NCBI GenBank assembly: GCA_015146655.1
Contig: VKHL01000003.1
Location: forward strand, 124,001 to 188,000
From: Ochromonas danica
Taxonomy: Eukaryota; Sar; Chrysophyceae; Chromulinales; Chromulinaceae
Direction of reading: 5' to 3'
DNA: 64,000 nt
Shown: piece by piece, positions 30,074 through 41,538 of the stretch
Position numbering within the stretch: position 1 is the first letter of the stretch
Layout of the letters: every line of letters starts with the position of its first letter
Translations under genes and position numbers: made by a program
Notes under the pieces: model-generated
Database searches by the model: none
What the model saw: the letters and a program-made list of their open reading frames with translations, nothing else
Told to the model about the DNA's origin: nothing

Positions 30074-30427
30074 CTTCCCCTAGACTAATTAACTGCTCTC
30101 TGCTCTTGTTATTGTACAAGTAATGTAATGTCAACCCTTCTCAAATGAAAAGCCAACAAACAGCAAAACCAACCCGGAAAACGGAAAACTCTCCGAATAA
30201 ACGCCTCAAAAACGGTAAAAACGGTAAAAACACAGCATGAAAACACACAGCACACTAGGGGATGTTAACGTAGTCCCGGAAGCGGTTCAGTAGTGGGGTC
30301 ATCGAATTGCCACTTGGCTCCCCTTCCCCTTGTTGGCTCACCCCACACAGCATCGACAAGGTTGACCTTGAAAGCTATCCCTTCCCTTCTATTGAATACT
30401 ATCATCCTTTCTTATCACCTTTATCCT
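30074..30427. promoter_or_regulatory. Shared upstream region of GT61 and ENTH genes
   Basis: Divergent 354-nt space with repeated ACGGTAAAAACGGTAAAAAC and AAAACGG words around 30165-30235. No gene is seen. Confidence 0.35.
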
Positions 30428-32731
30428 ATGTTGTTCAGTCTAGTAGTACTTCTTGCAGTGCTCTGTTCAATCATTATTGAGAGCCATGCAGTAATTTTGC
30501 AATCATACAATCATAATAATAAATGGATAGGTACGTAGTCGAAGCAGTTCTGCTCTATTCCATCCTTTGCATGCAATTCCATCATAGAAGAGAACGCACT
30601 GATTTCCTTGTTTACTCTAGGTACTCTACGTGGCGGTGCAAGACATTCTAAGAAGTCATCAATAGGACGAGTATCTTCATCTTCTAAATCTCGTCGTCAT
30701 CGTGACCAAGAAGACGAAGATGAAGAAGACCTCAATAACGATAATGATGATGATGATGATGATCAGGAGGAGGAGGAGGAGGATTATGAGAGTGATCGTA
30801 TTAACATAAGAGGAAAGAGGCAGAAAGGAAAGCAGCAACTGCCTACCCGTCGTGGTGGTAAATCCAAATCTAGTGGTAGTAGTGGGAAGAAGAAAAGCAA
30901 TAAATTCCAACTTATTCCCTGGGGTAGTAGTCGTAATCAATCTAATCAAAAGAAGAAGAAAGGACCTTCTCTGAAAGAACGATTAGAACAACTTGCTAAA
31001 CAAGGTCATACAGCTTATAATGAAGTTTATCGTCGTGCTAAGGTGAAGTGCTTTCTCAACAGAATAGCACATCTTAAGGATATGTTAATGGTGATGTTAT
31101 TGATGATGATGTATGATAGGTTCTTCGTTCATCTGCTTTTGAAGGTATTCTATTGAAAGCTACCTGGCCAGGAAATGATCCTGTGCCACCTGAATTACTG
31201 ACAGAAATTGTAAAGTATTCTATTCCTGCATTCAAATATAGTCGTTCGGTAAGTGATGAATATGAATTGAAAAAAAAGTTTATGTCATGTAGCCAATAGT
31301 AATGCTTATTTGTCTTAATTAGGATGCAGAAGATGATCCTTATTACTTGACAATGCACAAGTTATGGACTAAGATGAGTGAGAAAGATTGGCGTACAGTG
31401 TCTAAGTCGCTCTATATCCTTCACTGTATCTCACGTGATTCATCTACTGAGGCATGCTCTCGTTTTGCAGCAGCTATCAAGTAAGAAGAATTGGTTTTGG
31501 GGGAAAATCTTCCTTTTCATTCATCTGATGATTGTCTGATCATAATTGATAGAGATTTGTCTAAGACAAAGAATCCCAAGAAACCTGATCACAAATACTT
31601 TGATTTACGTCAGATTAGCGAGTTGGATGGTCCTTCTAATGCTTATCAAAGCTTTGTCAAGTCCTATGCAGCGTATGTCTTGTTTCGATCTAAATCATTC
31701 TGTGCAAGATTTGAAGAATTGCGAGGATTGTCTACCACCACTTCTGAGAAGAAGGCATTGGCAGTTCTGTTAAAAGCTCAACAACTCATCAAGCTTGGGT
31801 GAGAATCACCTTCTTTTCTTATGATATGGTGATTTGGAAGTTATTGGATGGACATTGTTGTGTTGGTGTTGGTTAGATTACAAGCAGTGGCTCCCAAGAA
31901 ACCTCAGCGCAATATCATCACTGGACAAGCGATGAAGTTGATCTCAGTGGATCTTAAGTATGGTTTAATACCCTTCTGGTTGATCTTATTCAGTGCGTTG
32001 TAATGAATGGAACTTTATGTAATATAGGGAGTTGTGGAAACTCTATAGTGAGAAAGCTGCTATTCTGCTCAATAGTGAAGGAAGTGGATATCAAGAACCT
32101 AAAGCTGGAAACAAAGATGTTTCATCTGTGTTGAAGTTCTTGCAAGAAGGGGAAGGACAGGTAAGTAGCTGTTGTTCATGGCTGATCTCTGTTCCAGATG
32201 AACAACTCAACAAGCTTTGCTCTTTGTGGATGTTGTCTTGTCACTTGCCAGTTAAAAGAGCATTTGTCTGCCACTGCGAAAGCCTTTGCTAGCTTGAAGC
32301 TCAAGCTTCCAGCTGATTTGGAAACTTCCACGGTTCCTGCTGATGCCTTGAGTGCTAAGCTAAATCAGTTGTTGAATATCTCGGGAGGAGCTATTAAGTC
32401 CAAGAAGAACCAGATCAAGGATGATGATGACGACGACGATGATGACGAGGAGGAAGATGACGAAGAGGAAGAAGTTGATGATGAGGAAGAAGAAGTGTCT
32501 GAAGAAGAAGAGCAAGAGGAGGAGGAGGAAGAAGACGAAGAAGTTGATGCCGAAGAGCAGGAGGACGATGATGATGACCAAGAAGATGCTAAATCTTCTA
32601 GTGCTGCTGATGAGAATGAGGAAGATGATGAACAGGACGTTGTCAATGATGATGACGATGACGAACAAGATGAAGAGGAGGAAGAAGACAACGATGATGA
32701 AGAAGACGAGGAGGAAGAGGATGATGAATAG
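30428..32731 (+). CDS. ENTH/ANTH-domain protein with signal peptide and acidic tail
   Basis: Eight exons: 30428..30530, 30621..31042, 31120..31248, 31323..31480, 31553..31798, 31877..31957, 32028..32160 and 32252..32731; 583 aa, all phases close. The first exon encodes a hydrophobic leader (MLFSLVVLLAVLCSIIIESH) that looks like a signal peptide. After a Lys/Arg/Ser- and Asp/Glu-rich linker comes an epsin/AP180-type fold: KATWPGNDPVPPE, then MHKLWTKMSEKDW and the following helices through about residue 420. ENTH/ANTH domains bind phosphoinositides and coat vesicles in the cytosol, so a signal peptide is unexpected. The last ~105 residues are almost only Asp and Glu. Exon limits are my reading of splice sites; the domain core is confident. 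Confidence 0.78.
32418..32730 (+). repeat. GAT/GAA-rich codon repeat coding the acidic tail
   Basis: Imperfect GAT, GAC, GAG and GAA codons code a Glu/Asp run of about 105 residues at the end of the ENTH protein. Confidence 0.85.
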
Positions 32732-32743
32732 TGTAGGAATAGT

Positions 32744-34078
32744 TTAATTGATATTATCTTTAACTGGTCGTCTTTCGTTATACACTGTCACAACAGTGCT
32801 CTCAATTGTTTCTCTGACCATTGCTTTCCACTTTTCCATCTCCCTATTTGATGGAAAGTTAAACTGCGCGACTGATTCCTTAATGACCTTCATTCCAAAC
32901 ACTTCGAGATGAAAGACAACATACTCCATGCCCTCTTCTTCGCTGGCAAGATTCCATAGTGATGATGATCTACCTTCTTCCATGACAACTTTCTTCTGGT
33001 TAGCGAGCAGTTGACCAACTTCTCTTTTGGGAAGATCAATTGTTGTACACGAAGTCATCAGTTGAGCAACCACCTACAGTACAATATCCATTGATAGAAT
33101 GAGAACTCGCCATGGAATAGTCTGATGACAACAATTAGATATCAACACTCACCTTTCTAATCTTCTCATCAAGCAGCTTACTTGCACACTGGATCTTAAT
33201 GGAAGCAGATGGTAAAGGTGAAGGATCATCGTGATGAGAGCATTCATGAGCAATAGTAGAGACCTCCATAATCTTGTCAAATATCTTCTTCAAGTCTTCT
33301 CCTTCACTAATTCAACAAAAAGCAATGAAGTAAAATGAATGATATCAAAGTCATAGAGAATTGCTTACTTTTCATCTTCACTTCCTTCCCAAATGAAAAG
33401 ATGGCGATCATAAATATTATGTGGATTGGGTGGTTCAAAGCGTTGGACAATATTGTCAAAGGAAGCATCACTAACTCTTTCCTTATCATTTCGACCAGCA
33501 TTTCTCTCCTGACAGAGTCGTTCATCCATCTTACACCAAAGGACAATGCTAGGAATAGCTGCCTCTCTTGCAATGACATAGATCTCTCGACGCATACTCT
33601 TCATGTACATATTGTCATCAATGATGATCAATAGCGATGATGATGATGATGATGATGACGTTGAGAATGAGTTGTTGCGCTGTTGAATGATATCTTGGAG
33701 TATAGTTACTCCTTTGCATCGTATCATAGCAAAAGAGATCTCATTCCATATAATCTATAATTCACATGCAATTGTCCAATGAGGGCTATCATCAGCATAG
33801 CAAATAATACTACATGGCAATTAGAGAACATCACCTCTTTTGCTATTTCATCATACGAGACCACTTGACATGACCATTCTAAAGGGTAATTAGTTGTGAC
33901 ATAATGTTCTAACTTTGTGACCAATGTTGTCTTTCCCGCACTACATAGAATCATCAACAACAACAACAGCAGCAGCAAAACAAGATCAATAATCATGATG
34001 ATGACATTATAGATCAAATGTTGCAAAACAGCATTACCCAGGGAGTCCACACATCATAACAATGACAATAGATTTCAT
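32744..34078 (-). CDS. PSTK: L-seryl-tRNA(Sec) kinase (PSTK)
   Basis: Five exons: 34078..34038, 33940..33835, 33754..33369, 33306..33153 and 33073..32744; 338 aa, close to the ~350 aa of animal PSTK. The start encodes a P-loop GLPGAGKTT (residues 11-19), split by intron 1. The diagnostic stretch is IIIDDNMYMKSMRREIYVIAR, shortened here to DDNMYMKSMRR, followed by LWCKMDERLCQERNAGR (the lid Arg region) and RFEPPNPHNIYDRHLF, matching PSTK rather than its relative KTI12. PSTK phosphorylates Ser on tRNA(Sec), the step before SepSecS makes selenocysteine. The stop codons of PSTK and the ENTH gene are only 12 nt apart, tail to tail, so their 3' UTRs must overlap. Confidence 0.85.
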
Positions 34079-34480
34079 CTTCTTCTGTTCATATCATATC
34101 ATGACCAGGTTCTTCTCATAGATAGACTTGTTACTATATCTCATTCATTCTCATTCTTATTCTCATAACAATAGACAAAAACCTGCGCACAACGCCAAAT
34201 CCACATTGTGACTTTCCGATGATAAGAAGAGGACTAATAACTCTTTTTTTCAGCCTTTTGCCCGTCAGTATGAGAAATGACTGTTTTGGGCCCATCCACA
34301 AGATTTGGTTCGAAAAGCATTTCTTTTCCATGACTTCTGTTATTACCTTATTTACTCTCTTTTACTCCTATTAAAGACTTGGGTTTTTTTAAATTGTCAA
34401 TTGTATTCTCTATCAAAAGAAGAAGAAGAAGAAGACATAGGAGATATTATTGAGGTAGTATTAAATTAATTAAAATTATC
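34079..34480. promoter_or_regulatory. Shared upstream region of PSTK and CK2 alpha
   Basis: 402-nt divergent space, AT-rich, with a short GAA run near 34420-34435. No gene is seen. Confidence 0.35.
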
Positions 34481-34628
34481 ATGCAGCCAGATCAAGATGA
34501 AGCAGAAGAGCGCGTACCACGATCAATTGCAAGGTAGAATGATCTATTTAGAATGACTATTCCTATCATCTTCCTAACTATCTATCTAGTCATTTTGAAA
34601 GTCATTATTATTAATTAATTTAATTTTC

Positions 34629-34663
<35 letters not shown>

Positions 34664-35934
34664 ATGATATGATATGGTTTAGAGTGTATGCACAAGTCAA
34701 TGCTCTTCGTGATTCGGATTACTGGGATTATGAGAATCTCTCTTTGAATTGGGGGTAAGTTCACCATAGTCTAGCTTATTGGTATATCATTTTTCTCATG
34801 TCTGTCTCTCTCTCTCTCTGTCTCTGTTTGATTAGAAATCAAGATGACTATGAAATTGTCAAGAAAATAGGACGTGGTAAATATAGTGAAGTATTCTCAG
34901 GAATTAATGTGACAAATAATGCGAAATGTGTTATTAAAATCTTGAAACCTGTGAAGAAGAAGAAGATTAAGAGAGAGATTAAGATATTAGAGAACTTACG
35001 TGGTGGTACCAATATTATTCAACTCTTAGATGTGGTGTTGGATCCTGTCTCCAAGACACCTGCTTTGATCTTTGAGCATGTCAATAACGTGGATTTTAAA
35101 CTACTCTATCCGACCTTGTCTGATTTTGATATTCGTTACTATATCTTTGAGTTATTAAAGGCATTGAATTACTGTCATTCAAATGGTATCATGCATCGTG
35201 ATGTCAAACCTCATAATGTCATGATAGATCATGAACGTCGTGAGTTACGTCTCATTGATTGGGGTCTTGCAGAGTTCTATCATGCAGGTGAAGAGTATAA
35301 TGTACGTGTGGCATCTAGATATTTCAAAGGACCTGAGCTTTTGGTCAATTTCCAAGAGTATGATTACTCGTTAGACATGTGGTCGTTGGGATGCATGTTT
35401 GCTGGAATGATATTCAAGAAGGAGCCTTTCTTCCATGGTCATGATAATTATGATCAGTTAGTACGTATCGCAAAGGTGAGCTTGGTTTATGTTTGCAGAC
35501 TGTGTATCAACTGTCTGAATTGGTTCTGCTGTGTGATAGGTTTTGGGTACGGATGAGCTGATGGAATATTTGGAGAAGTACTCGCTAACCTTAGATACTC
35601 ATGTAAGCTCGGTGCTATCTGTACAATCGAAGAAGGCATGGAGTCGATTTGTAACACCAGAGAACCAGCATTTGGTCAGTGATGAAGCGCTGAGCTTTCT
35701 CTCGGGACTATTGAGGTAATTTATGTTCAATCTTATTGTTCTTCGTAGTAATGTTATTGATTTACATTGGTATTTGTATCTAGATATGATCATCAAGAAC
35801 GTCTAACAGCCATGGAAGCGATGAATCATCCTTACTTCCAGCCCGTTCGGGATAGAGAATACGAGCTCAATGCTATGGCAATGAGTAGTAGTATGAATAG
35901 TAGTAGTACCCAACCTGCTAATGAATCTGATTAA
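34481..35934 (+). CDS. CSNK2A: Casein kinase 2, catalytic subunit alpha
   Basis: Five exons: 34481..34533, 34683..34754, 34836..35475, 35540..35715 and 35784..35934; 363 aa. Hallmarks: basic cluster [16 protein letters not shown] (substrate/heparin site), Gly-rich loop GRGKYSEVF, catalytic [10 protein letters not shown], and the DWG that replaces DFG in CK2, then GLAEFYH and [11 protein letters not shown]. Similarity to animal CK2 alpha is very high. CK2 is a constitutive Ser/Thr kinase with acidic-site preference; notably several proteins here have long acidic Ser tails. The C-terminus has a short Ser-rich extension. Intron 1 contains a (GTT)n run. Confidence 0.97.
34631..34663 (+). repeat. 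(GTT)n microsatellite in CK2 alpha intron 1
   Basis: About eleven GTT units in the first intron, 19 nt before the acceptor. Confidence 0.9.
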
Positions 35935-36908
35935 TTTCTTATTCATGCTGTCCCTCTCGTTTGTTCTAGTGGTCGTTTTATTATAAAATTGACTCTTGTT
36001 GATGTCATAATATCCACTAACGTAGTCCGAGCAGAGTGGATGTCTGTTTTCTTCATATTATTATATATTCTTCCTTCAAGTTACTACACAACAAGTTCTA
36101 TTCCACTTATTTTAGCTTCTAATATATACTTAGTAGTACACAATACCAGAACAATTGTAGTACACACACAGCACATACCCATGTATACGGTTTTATGTTG
36201 GGACTGCAAATCCTTGAAGTCGATTGAACAAGAAACAACTGATAATTTTCCCAACTCTTCCATGAGATGATATCATTCCCAGCAGGCAGCCCAGTCATAC
36301 CCGCGCACTGACAGCTCAAGCACTTACAGCTCACACGCTCACACAGCTCATCACTCAGCTCATACAGCTCACATGCACAGCTCATATGCTCAGCTCACAG
36401 CAGCAGCAGAGAAGGCGAGGAGAGTGTCTGCTGTCTCTCTCATATGCCCTTCTTATTAACAAACAAACATCTCCTTGAACAAAGGTTTGCTTCTTCATTA
36501 TCCTCTCCATTTTAATCCCTTCGAATATCTACACCAACTCCTCTTCCTCCTCCTCTCCTCTCTTCTTCATTTCTTCGATTTCCTTCTTCCTTCCATCATT
36601 TTCTTACTGGAAAATAACAACAACAACAATTATCAATAACACTAACACTAACACTAACATTATCCCACAAGAGACAATATTTAAAAATAAAATAAATAAA
36701 TCCTATAATATACTATCTTGAAAAAGAAGTAATTTACCTAATAAACCCTTTCTCTTTCTCTTTCTTTCAGTCAGTCATTCTAAGTTGAAATCCTCTCTTC
36801 CTAGTATCTCCTAATATCTCCTCTGTTAACAACTTGTCATTGTCATTGTCATTGCCATTGTTGTTGTCATTGTCACTGTTGTTGTTGTTGTTCTGGTACA
36901 AAAGGAAT
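35935..36908. other. Long spacer upstream of ATG13
   Basis: 974 nt without a convincing gene. It holds AGCTCA-word repeats (36311-36412), TC-rich tracts (36520-36600, 36745-36770) and CATTGT/GTTGTT runs just before the ATG13 start. Short open frames here have low-complexity content. Confidence 0.5.
36311..36412 (+). repeat. AGCTCA-word cluster
   Basis: The hexamer AGCTCA (or CAGCTCA) recurs at irregular 8-17 nt spacing about eight times, ending in a CAG run. Whether it is regulatory or simple-sequence slippage is open. Confidence 0.7.
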
Positions 36909-39386
36909 ATGACGACATTAGATATCATAACAAAGAAATTCTTTACAGATAGTGTTGAATCGATTCTATTAGATCGTAAAGCCAATATTCAACATGTTAC
37001 AAGTTCTCCTACACGATATAAAGATTCCAAAGATTATATCAAACAATCATTAACAAGCTTTATACGAGATTATACACGTCCATTATTTATTGATATTTAT
37101 CTCTTCCATGCTGGAAAAAATACACATTTATTAATTGAAAAATGGGCAATTGCTTATACATTACAAAATGATCAACGTGATAATCGACCATTAGCAATTA
37201 TTGAAAGACGTATACAAACATTATCAAGAACATTAAATAGTTTTGTACGTCTCTTACCAGGATATAATAGGTTACATTTATCTCCTAAGAGATTAGCAAT
37301 GCATTTTCAAATTCATACACAAAAGGGTGCTGTTACTAATTTCCCACATACACCATCAGAATATGCTTTTCCTACAATCTCTACTTCTAAAGGGGTACTT
37401 AATATCTCTGTACGATTCTTACCAGCAGCAGCTATTGAGGTAAGAGAGTATTAGTGTAGTCTATATGTTGAAGTGATGATGACATGATGATAACAATGGA
37501 CTGATTGATTGTATATGTTATCTAGGAGATTCTTCGTGCTGCTGTGGAAGTGTCTTCACGATCTCTTTCTCAAGGAACTTCTCCTGGTAAAGTTACATCT
37601 TGATTAGTGTGATTGTGTTTGTTATACTAGTATGTGATAGTCATAATCAGCTAAATTTGAATTGATTGTAGATACTCGCACTAAGTCGACCAGTGAATCT
37701 ATCCCAATCCCTCTAGAGAAGAACACTCCAAATCGTAAGTCTCTATTGTTATTAGAGGATAGTGTTGTGTGTTAGTAACGTTATTGTGTTGTGTTGTATT
37801 GTATTGTATTGTGTTGGGGGTGTTAATAGATGAGGGAAGACCACCAAGTATTGATGGAGTTTCCTTTAAGAGAAACTCATATTCTGAAAAGATGACAGTA
37901 CATGATGTCTACTTGTCTGAGGAACAAGCACGACAAGCTCAAGCATTGTGGGATGGTCAATCTGTTGGTCTGCCTGGTTCGTTAGATGATCGATGGGCTG
38001 TCTCCAGTCCTCAACAGTTTCAACAGAGACTATCTCAAGGCTTCTCCTCTCAACCATATGGAGGATTACCTGGTAGTGTACCACCACATCATTCTAATAG
38101 TTTGCCATCACCTTCCTTGTTGTCTAATGCAAGAGATTCCTTTGGTCAAGCTATTTCATTAAACTCTAACCCTCCTTTTCTAGTCCAAAGAACTGTAAGT
38201 GATCAGTGATCAGTTCCCTTTGTATCATATACAATATATGATTGTTGATTGGTTGTGTTTGTTGTGTTTGTTTGTGTATATCACAGAGTGGTGACTGGAC
38301 AAACAATATCAGCTCAAGTCCACCAGCAGGCATTGTTGCAGCTTCTCCTCCTTTCTCTCAAGCCTCAGCATCATTGATCTCAACCTCACCACACTTGAGC
38401 AGTCTTCATCAAATGCTTGGTCAAGGTGGACCACAATCACTTCCACATCAACCTTCCTTAGCGTTGGTAGGGCCTAAGCAACAATACTTACAACGTCGAG
38501 CTAATTCTATTGGACCATCTTCATACAATGCGCTGTCTTCTCATTCGCATATCCTCAGCCAACAACAGCTGCAACAACAACAGCAACAAAATACTGCTGC
38601 TGGTGCTGCTGTTGGTAAGTCACAAGGTTTCGCTGTCAATCAATCGGCAAATCAATCGATTGATCCCAAGCATATGATTGATGTGGTTCCTCCTGAATTA
38701 GAGGAATTACGTCTACGTTTGAGTTATCCAGTCGCTCCTTTCTTCCCGATTGATTGCCTAGCACAACATTTCCCAAGTGCTGATGGGGTAGATGGATGGA
38801 ATGAGATGAAGTCAGTGCGTGATGGTCGTAAGACCTTTGTAGTGATTACCCCTGCTGCCTTGGAAGAGCTAACAGCTCAATTAGAAGCTCTTGATCAAGA
38901 GAATCAAGAGAAGATGGATCGTAGTCGGAAATATTCTGATCTTTATCCTGAGAGTGAACGATCTATTTCAGGCACGACTCGAGATGATGAGATTGAGAAA
39001 CTAGGTGATGACTTTCTCGGTCCTGTGGGGCCTATGGATGAAGACCTTCCATTTGCTTGTTCTCCAGCAGACCAACAAGGTTCTGTTTTGCAGGCCTTTG
39101 CTGCTGGTCCAGTAACTCCATCACTTCATCATCGCACATCACTTGCTCCACCTCAACGCTCACATCTTGGACTATCTGCAGACAGTGCATTCATAAATGC
39201 TCCTCTCTCGGTAAGTTTCCTTTACCTTTGCTTTCTATTCCTTCAACATCATCAGCAGCAGCAGCTAATTGATGTAATGGAATCATATTGTATTGTGTGT
39301 TTGGTTGTATTGGATGTCAGACGCTGTCAGTGTCAATTAGACAGAAGATTAACAACTACAAGAAGTTTGCAGAAAGTCTGCAGTAA
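36909..39386 (+). CDS. ATG13: Autophagy protein ATG13 (HORMA-domain)
   Basis: Six exons: 36909..37439, 37526..37586, 37672..37734, 37830..38194, 38287..39210 and 39321..39386; 669 aa. The first exon encodes the N-terminal HORMA-type fold with the family pattern IEKWAIAYTL followed by IERRIQTLSRTLNSFVRLLPGY and HFQIHT, as in ATG13. The rest is long, Ser/Pro/Gln-rich and probably disordered, the region that in other organisms binds ATG1 and ATG17. ATG13 is the regulatory subunit of the ATG1 kinase complex. An upstream in-frame Met exists, but it would add a Leu/Ser stretch from a simple repeat, so 36909 is preferred. The last exon codes a short basic helix. Confidence 0.85.
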
Positions 39387-39600
39387 CTACAACAACTACA
39401 TTCAGTACAGTACATACAGTACCATCATCCTCAACAACTATTGAGAAGAAGAATTTGATTTGCTTCGAAGGCCAAGGTTCATTCATGACTTAGACATATT
39501 ATACACGGGACACTGTCACTTACAGTTTAACGGTGAGAACTACTAGTAATTGACTAAAGAATTAAACTATTAGCAACAACAACAATGAGATCATTGTTAT

Positions 39601-39640
39601 AGACTAGACTAGACTAGACTAGACTAGACTAGACTAGACT
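39601..39640 (+). repeat. (AGACT)8 pentanucleotide repeat
   Basis: Eight perfect AGACT copies in the 264-nt spacer between the convergent ATG13 and WBP11 stop codons. Confidence 0.95.
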
Positions 39641-39650
39641 GTTAGGTTAG

Positions 39651-41372
39651 TTAGTAGCTAACGTCACCGAGAGCATCCACTTCTGCCATAAACTGCAGGT
39701 AAGCGTCTTCCGTGGAGTTGCTTGGCGGAGCTGAAGCTGTAGTAGTAGCAGTTGTTGTTGTTGTGGGAGGTTGGGTAGCAGGTGGTCGTAGCACGGGATG
39801 GTTATCTGCGGTAGGAGGAGGAGGAGGTCGAGGCTTGTGTAACTTGCTAGGCGCTGTTCGCATCTTGAGCACATTGGGTACGAGAGAAGTGAGAGCAGAG
39901 TCAGCGCGAATGACCCTGGGCTTCTTCTTGACAGGCTCTTCTAAGACAGCAGGAGCTTCTGCTACTACTGGTGGCTGTGTGGCAGGTAGAGAGGTAGCAG
40001 TCACAGTGGTAGTAGGAGGAGGAGGAGGAAAGAACATTGACAAGGGAGGAAGAGCTGGACCACAAACAGACTCGTCATCGTCATCTTCTCCTTTCTCTTC
40101 CTCGTCATTCTCAGCAGCCTCATCATCTTCGCTATCACTCCCATAGTCTGCGAAGAGAATCGTGGCTCCTCCTCCTCCTCCTCCTGCTCCAGAAGAGGAT
40201 GGAGGGGCTGGTCGATCAGCTCGTCGATCAGCTAGCAAGTGAGGAGGTAGTGATGGACCCACAGCTGCTTCTTCTTCATCGTCGTCATCGTCTTCTCCAA
40301 GCCTAACAGAGGGCCATGATGATGACCAGGCAGATGATGACAAAGGAGGTAGTGCAGGACCAACTACAGCACCCTCCTCCTCCTCCTCCTCTACATCCTC
40401 TACCACAACTTCCTCATCCTCATCGTTATCATCATCAAGGCCTAAACGTTGCTGATCACCAATCCGCTCATCCTCTTTTCGAATAACTGCACTTGTTGAG
40501 TGAGCAGCGCTCCCCTCCTCCTCCTCCCGCTGCTGCTGGTGCTGTTCTTGTTGTTGTTGTTGCTGAGTGGGTCCATGGGGAGGAGGAGGAGGAGGTTGTT
40601 GCTGTTGTTGTTCTGGCTGTTGTGCTCGAGGGCGAGGCTTACGTCCAAATGTTTCGGTATACCCTTCACCAGAAGGATCGAGTGGGTCAGAGGGCTCTCC
40701 ATAGGCACGACCTGCTGCACGATTGCTTCGAGGTAGTCGACCAGCAGTGGCAGCAGGAGGAGGAGGAGGAGGGATACCATAGCCTGTGGCTGTTCGAGGA
40801 GGAGGCAATGGCACTCCATTGAAGCCTCCCACTAATCTACCTGGAACTAGCAGCTGAGCTAGAGGAGCTGCAGCACTAGCAGCAGAGTGAGGAGCAGGAG
40901 CAGGAGGAGGGGGAGGAGGAGGGCGGTAGATCTGTGGCTGGCCTGGAGGAGGTCTTCCTGAGGGATTGTATAGAGGGTGGAAGTAAACACTCTCCTCAGG
41001 ACGTCGAGGAAGAGGAGGAGGTGGTGGTGGCGGTACAGCAGCACTACTTACTATAGTAGTAGAGGTAGAGGTAGAGGTAGAGGTAGTAGTAGCAGGAGGA
41101 GGAGGATGTCCTTGCATCTGAAGCTTCTTGACTGCTACTTCCTTCATCCTCTTCAGCTCTACAATACGATCTTTAAGAGACTTGTCAAGACGATTCTCAT
41201 CAGACTGTCTCTGCACTCGAGCGATCTCCTCGTCGATGCGGTCTGGATGGCTCAGAAGGTCTCGAACCTCTCGCACTACTTCACGATGCTTCTTCAACTT
41301 CTTTAACTCCTTCTTACGCTGTTCTTTACGAAATGCATCTGCTGGATTAACACCTTTCTTTTCTTTACCCAT
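39651..41372 (-). CDS. WBP11: WW domain-binding protein 11 (WBP11/SIPP1-like) splicing factor
   Basis: Single exon, 573 aa. The first ~90 residues, with MGKEKKGVNPADAFRKEQRKK and a long basic coiled coil, match the Wbp11 N-terminal domain. The rest alternates Pro runs (WW-domain ligands, PPPPPPLPRR type), Gln runs, acidic blocks and repeated GPALPPLS/GPSLPPH motifs, four in all, each just after an acidic stretch. The last residues, AYLQFMAEVDALGDV, look conserved. In animals WBP11 is a nuclear protein that joins activated spliceosomes and binds PQBP1 and PP1. It is the third splicing gene in the window. Confidence 0.8.
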   Translation of the reverse strand: MGKEKKGVNPADAFRKEQRKKELKKLKKHREVVREVRDLLSHPDRIDEEIARVQRQSDENRLDKSLKDRIVELKRMKEVAVKKLQMQGHPPPPATTTSTSTSTSTTIVSSAAVPPPPPPPLPRRPEESVYFHPLYNPSGRPPPGQPQIYRPPPPPPPAPAPHSAASAAAPLAQLLVPGRLVGGFNGVPLPPPRTATGYGIPPPPPPAATAGRLPRSNRAAGRAYGEPSDPLDPSGEGYTETFGRKPRPRAQQPEQQQQQPPPPPPHGPTQQQQQQEQHQQQREEEEGSAAHSTSAVIRKEDERIGDQQRLGLDDDNDEDEEVVVEDVEEEEEEGAVVGPALPPLSSSAWSSSWPSVRLGEDDDDDEEEAAVGPSLPPHLLADRRADRPAPPSSSGAGGGGGGATILFADYGSDSEDDEAAENDEEEKGEDDDDESVCGPALPPLSMFFPPPPPTTTVTATSLPATQPPVVAEAPAVLEEPVKKKPRVIRADSALTSLVPNVLKMRTAPSKLHKPRPPPPPTADNHPVLRPPATQPPTTTTTATTTASAPPSNSTEDAYLQFMAEVDALGDVSY

Positions 41373-41437
41373 TTTTATTATTAACGATTGTTATGAAGAT
41401 GATGATGATGATCATGAGGAAATCAACCAAGTCTGAA

Positions 41438-41481
41438 GATCTGGCCTGGCTATCTGGCTATTTGGCTATCTGGCTATCTGG
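41438..41481 (+). repeat. CTATCTGG octamer tandem repeat
   Basis: Four contiguous copies (one with T for C), preceded by ATCTGGCCTGG. It lies inside the 166-nt divergent promoter, so it may bind a factor acting on both genes. Confidence 0.8.
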
Positions 41482-41487
41482 AGCCTA

Positions 41488-41497
41488 TTAACTTAAG
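41488..41497 (+). promoter_or_regulatory. TTAACTTAAG element upstream of ORC1
   Basis: Exact decamer, 41 nt before the ORC1 start codon, followed by ACG as upstream of SF1 (CTTAAGACG). Confidence 0.45.
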
Positions 41498-41538
41498 ACG
41501 AGAACCTTTCTTCTCACATTGTGGGCACAAGAAGAGAA

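Larger units (their letters stand above)
41373..41538. promoter_or_regulatory. Compact divergent promoter of WBP11 and ORC1
   Basis: Only 166 nt between start codons. It contains a CTATCTGG octamer tandem (41438-41481) and TTAACTTAAG at 41488-41497. Confidence 0.55.

Noticed and set aside
32360-32691. Poly-Ser and poly-Ile/Val open frames opposite the ENTH acidic tail
   Set aside because: Reverse reading of GAT/GAA codons.
36834-36908. Upstream Met extension of ATG13
   Set aside because: Adds only a Leu/Ser run from CATTGT/GTTGTT simple repeats; the Met at 36909 begins the conserved domain.
39601-39640. Telomere-like repeat
   Set aside because: AGACT is not a known telomere unit and lies between two genes.
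39712-40146. Val/Gly-rich open frame opposite WBP11
   Set aside because: Shadow of Pro and Ser codon runs on the true strand.
41521-41538. GTG start for ORC1
   Set aside because: A eukaryotic gene should start at ATG; the first in-frame ATG is 41539.
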